Positions 62,483 to 64,000 of a DNA stretch of 64,000 bases are shown here, piece after piece. Origin of the DNA: Bacteroides luti (GTDB lineage Bacteria; Bacteroidota; Bacteroidia; Bacteroidales; Bacteroidaceae). Each line of letters opens with the position of its first letter. The first letter of the stretch is position 1. A program made the position numbers and the translations under genes. Below the pieces are notes generated by a model, which was not told the DNA's origin, did no database searches, and saw only the letters and a program-made list of their open reading frames with translations. Where the stretch lies: NCBI RefSeq assembly GCF_900128905.1, contig NZ_FQTV01000005.1:186001-250000 (forward strand). Direction: 5' to 3'.

Positions 62483-64000
62483 ATGATAAATTTTAAAAAT
62501 CATAGAGTAAAGCATGCTTTTCTAAGTGCTTTTGGTGCTGGCGTTTTAACGTTGGCTATGTATTCATGTGCAAATATAGGTAATCCTACTGGTGGTCCAA
62601 TTGATGAAACTCCTCCAAAGTTTGTTGGAAGTACCCCGGCTATAGGAGCTTTGAATAACAACAAAACAAAACTTGTTCTCGAGTTCGATGAGTTTATTAA
62701 AATTGAGAATGCTTCCGAAAAGGTAATAGTATCTCCACCACAGGTGATGGCTCCCGAGATAAAGCAGAGTGGGAAGAAGGTTGTGGTCAGTTTGCTGGAT
62801 TCTCTGAAAGCAAACAAAACTTATACTGTGGATTTCTCGGATGCTATTGTTGATAACAACGAAGGGAATCCATTAGGTAATTTTACATATACTTTTTCAA
62901 CGGGAACAGCTATAGACACGATGGAAGTTTCTGGTTATGTGCTTGATGCTTCTAATCTGGAACCTGTAAAAGGAATATTGGTAGGCCTTCATTCCAATCT
63001 GGCTGATTCTGCCTTTACAAAACTGCCTTTTGAAAGAGTTTCACGGACTGATAGCCGTGGACGTTTTGTTATTAAAGGAATTGCTCCGGGAACATATCGT
63101 ATTTTCGGATTGCAGGACGCTAATCAGAATTTTGCTTTCGACCAGAAAAGTGAGGCAATAGCAGTTTATCCTTCAAAAGTAACCCCGCATTTTGAAACTC
63201 GTAGCAGACAAGATACGGTATGGCAAGACACAATTACTATAGATACAATTCTCACAAAACAGTATACTCACTATCTTCCGGACGATATTATTCTCCGTTC
63301 TTTTAAAGAAGATTTCAAAACACAGTATTTAATAAAAAGCGAGCGTTTAACTCCTCATAAATTTACGCTCTATTTTGCTACAGCGGCTAGCTCGTTACCT
63401 GTGATTAAAGGATTAAACTTCAATGAGAAAGATGCTTTCTTTATTCAGAAATCTCTGAAGAACGATACTATTAATTATTGGATAAAGGATTCTTTGAACT
63501 ATAAAAAAGATACTTTGAGTATGAGCCTTAACTATCTTTATACAGATTCATTAGGGAAGCTTGTTCCAAGAACTGATACTCTTAATTTGGCTGTGAAGAA
63601 AGCAAAGGGATCTGTGGAGCCTAAAAAAAGCAAAAAGGATGAACCGGAACCTACTAAGTTTTTACAGGTAAAGAATTCTGCATCTTCCAGTTTTGACGTA
63701 TATAATAATATCAGGCTTGAGTTCGAAGAACCGATAGCCCGTTATGATAGTACTGCCATTCACCTTAAACAAAAAGTCGATTCCTTATGGACTGATGTTC
63801 CTTTTGTGTTCAGGCAGGATACGCTCCATCCCTTAACGTATGAACTTATGGCCGACTGGAAGCCCGAAAAGGAATACGAGTTTAAGGTCGATTCTACCGC
63901 ATTCCATGGTATATATGGACTCTTCTCTAATAAAATAGAATCAACGTTCAAAGTCCGTTCTCTTGATGAATATGCTTCTTTGTATATGAATGTCACCGGA
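62483..64000 (+). CDS. Bacteroidota Ig-like-domain lipoprotein (runs off the right edge)
   Basis: An ATG at 62483 opens 506 codons without a stop to the window edge. The product is a lipoprotein (Cys29 in LAMYSC, followed by ANIGNPTGGPIDETPPKFVGSTP, the typical start of this phylum-specific family). The next stretch is a Big-type Ig-like domain: KLVLEFDEFIKIEN near 72 and ANKTYTVDFSDAIVDNN near 115, the pattern of Big_5 domains. A second beta-sandwich region follows from about 140 (VSGYVLDASNLEPVKGILVGL), then Lys/Ser-rich linker KAKGSVEPKKSKKDEPEP near 373-390, and a third domain to the end. Probably a surface or periplasmic protein of unknown function. Confidence 0.88.
   Translation, partial: MINFKNHRVKHAFLSAFGAGVLTLAMYSCANIGNPTGGPIDETPPKFVGSTPAIGALNNNKTKLVLEFDEFIKIENASEKVIVSPPQVMAPEIKQSGKKVVVSLLDSLKANKTYTVDFSDAIVDNNEGNPLGNFTYTFSTGTAIDTMEVSGYVLDASNLEPVKGILVGLHSNLADSAFTKLPFERVSRTDSRGRFVIKGIAPGTYRIFGLQDANQNFAFDQKSEAIAVYPSKVTPHFETRSRQDTVWQDTITIDTILTKQYTHYLPDDIILRSFKEDFKTQYLIKSERLTPHKFTLYFATAASSLPVIKGLNFNEKDAFFIQKSLKNDTINYWIKDSLNYKKDTLSMSLNYLYTDSLGKLVPRTDTLNLAVKKAKGSVEPKKSKKDEPEPTKFLQVKNSASSSFDVYNNIRLEFEEPIARYDSTAIHLKQKVDSLWTDVPFVFRQDTLHPLTYELMADWKPEKEYEFKVDSTAFHGIYGLFSNKIESTFKVRSLDEYASLYMNVTG

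Noticed and set aside
1..64000. tRNA, rRNA, CRISPR, prophage and insertion-sequence search by eye
   Set aside because: No cloverleaf, rRNA core, regular repeat-spacer array, integrase/transposase or phage structural gene was recognised in any frame. A tool-based scan (tRNAscan, Infernal, ISfinder) would be decisive.

Overview
The window reads as a contiguous piece of chromosome from a Bacteroides-type member of the Bacteroidota. Evidence: AT-rich intergenic DNA, recurrent TAnnTTTG promoter elements (the Bacteroides -7 box), Bacteroidota lipoprotein signals, and families largely confined to the phylum (a PorZ-like propeller protein, DUF4348, DUF2851, S46 dipeptidyl-peptidase, WbqC, an SpmA-SpmB fusion, a SIS-only KdsD). 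No rRNA, tRNA, CRISPR array, prophage or intact insertion sequence was found. The window cuts a TrmH-family methyltransferase at the left end and an Ig-like lipoprotein at the right end.

Layout. 1-8.5 kb: trmH start, nadA, then the leuS-yitT-rdgB-porZ minus-strand series. 8.7-14.6 kb: a membrane protein behind a 22-bp repeat array, mutS and a GH20 hexosaminidase. 14.7-17 kb: a tightly overlapping four-gene operon (CsgG-like, small lipoprotein, DUF4810, GNA1162/DUF799) that probably builds an outer-membrane assembly. 17.4-22.3 kb: panE, ychF and a sigma-factor operon behind a 23-bp palindrome array. 22.7-28.7 kb: esterase-like hydrolase, flavin-binding protein, polA and a polyprenyl synthase. 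29-37.7 kb: housekeeping series spmAB-ybeY // mnmG-apt-uvrC-dtd-mazG-like-deoC, broken by a 1-kb spacer with decayed repeats and carrying a near-perfect ParB/parS site between mnmG and apt. 37.7-44.7 kb: accessory-looking surface locus (1.2 kb AT-rich leader, AraC-type regulator, large S-layer-like lipoprotein, degenerate metal-ATPase-like membrane protein, OmpA-family protein). 45-55.4 kb: ruvB, a flippase, DPP7-type peptidase, DEAD-box helicase, PfkB kinase-KdsD-LOG operon and an M16 peptidase. 55.9-59.7 kb: dapB-lepB-lepB-like-wbqC operon in which the second signal peptidase lacks both catalytic residues. 59.8-64 kb: DUF2851, DUF4348, a CBM9-like protein and the Ig-like lipoprotein.

Most interesting: three intergenic tandem arrays with different sequences but almost the same period (22, 23 and 22 bp), two of them just upstream of promoters; the parS-like site; the apparent pseudo-signal-peptidase translationally coupled to an intact one; the truncated metal-ATPase-like protein inside the S-layer-like locus; and a dispersed palindromic repeat family (two copies). 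All functional calls come from reading the sequence by eye; no alignment or database search was run.
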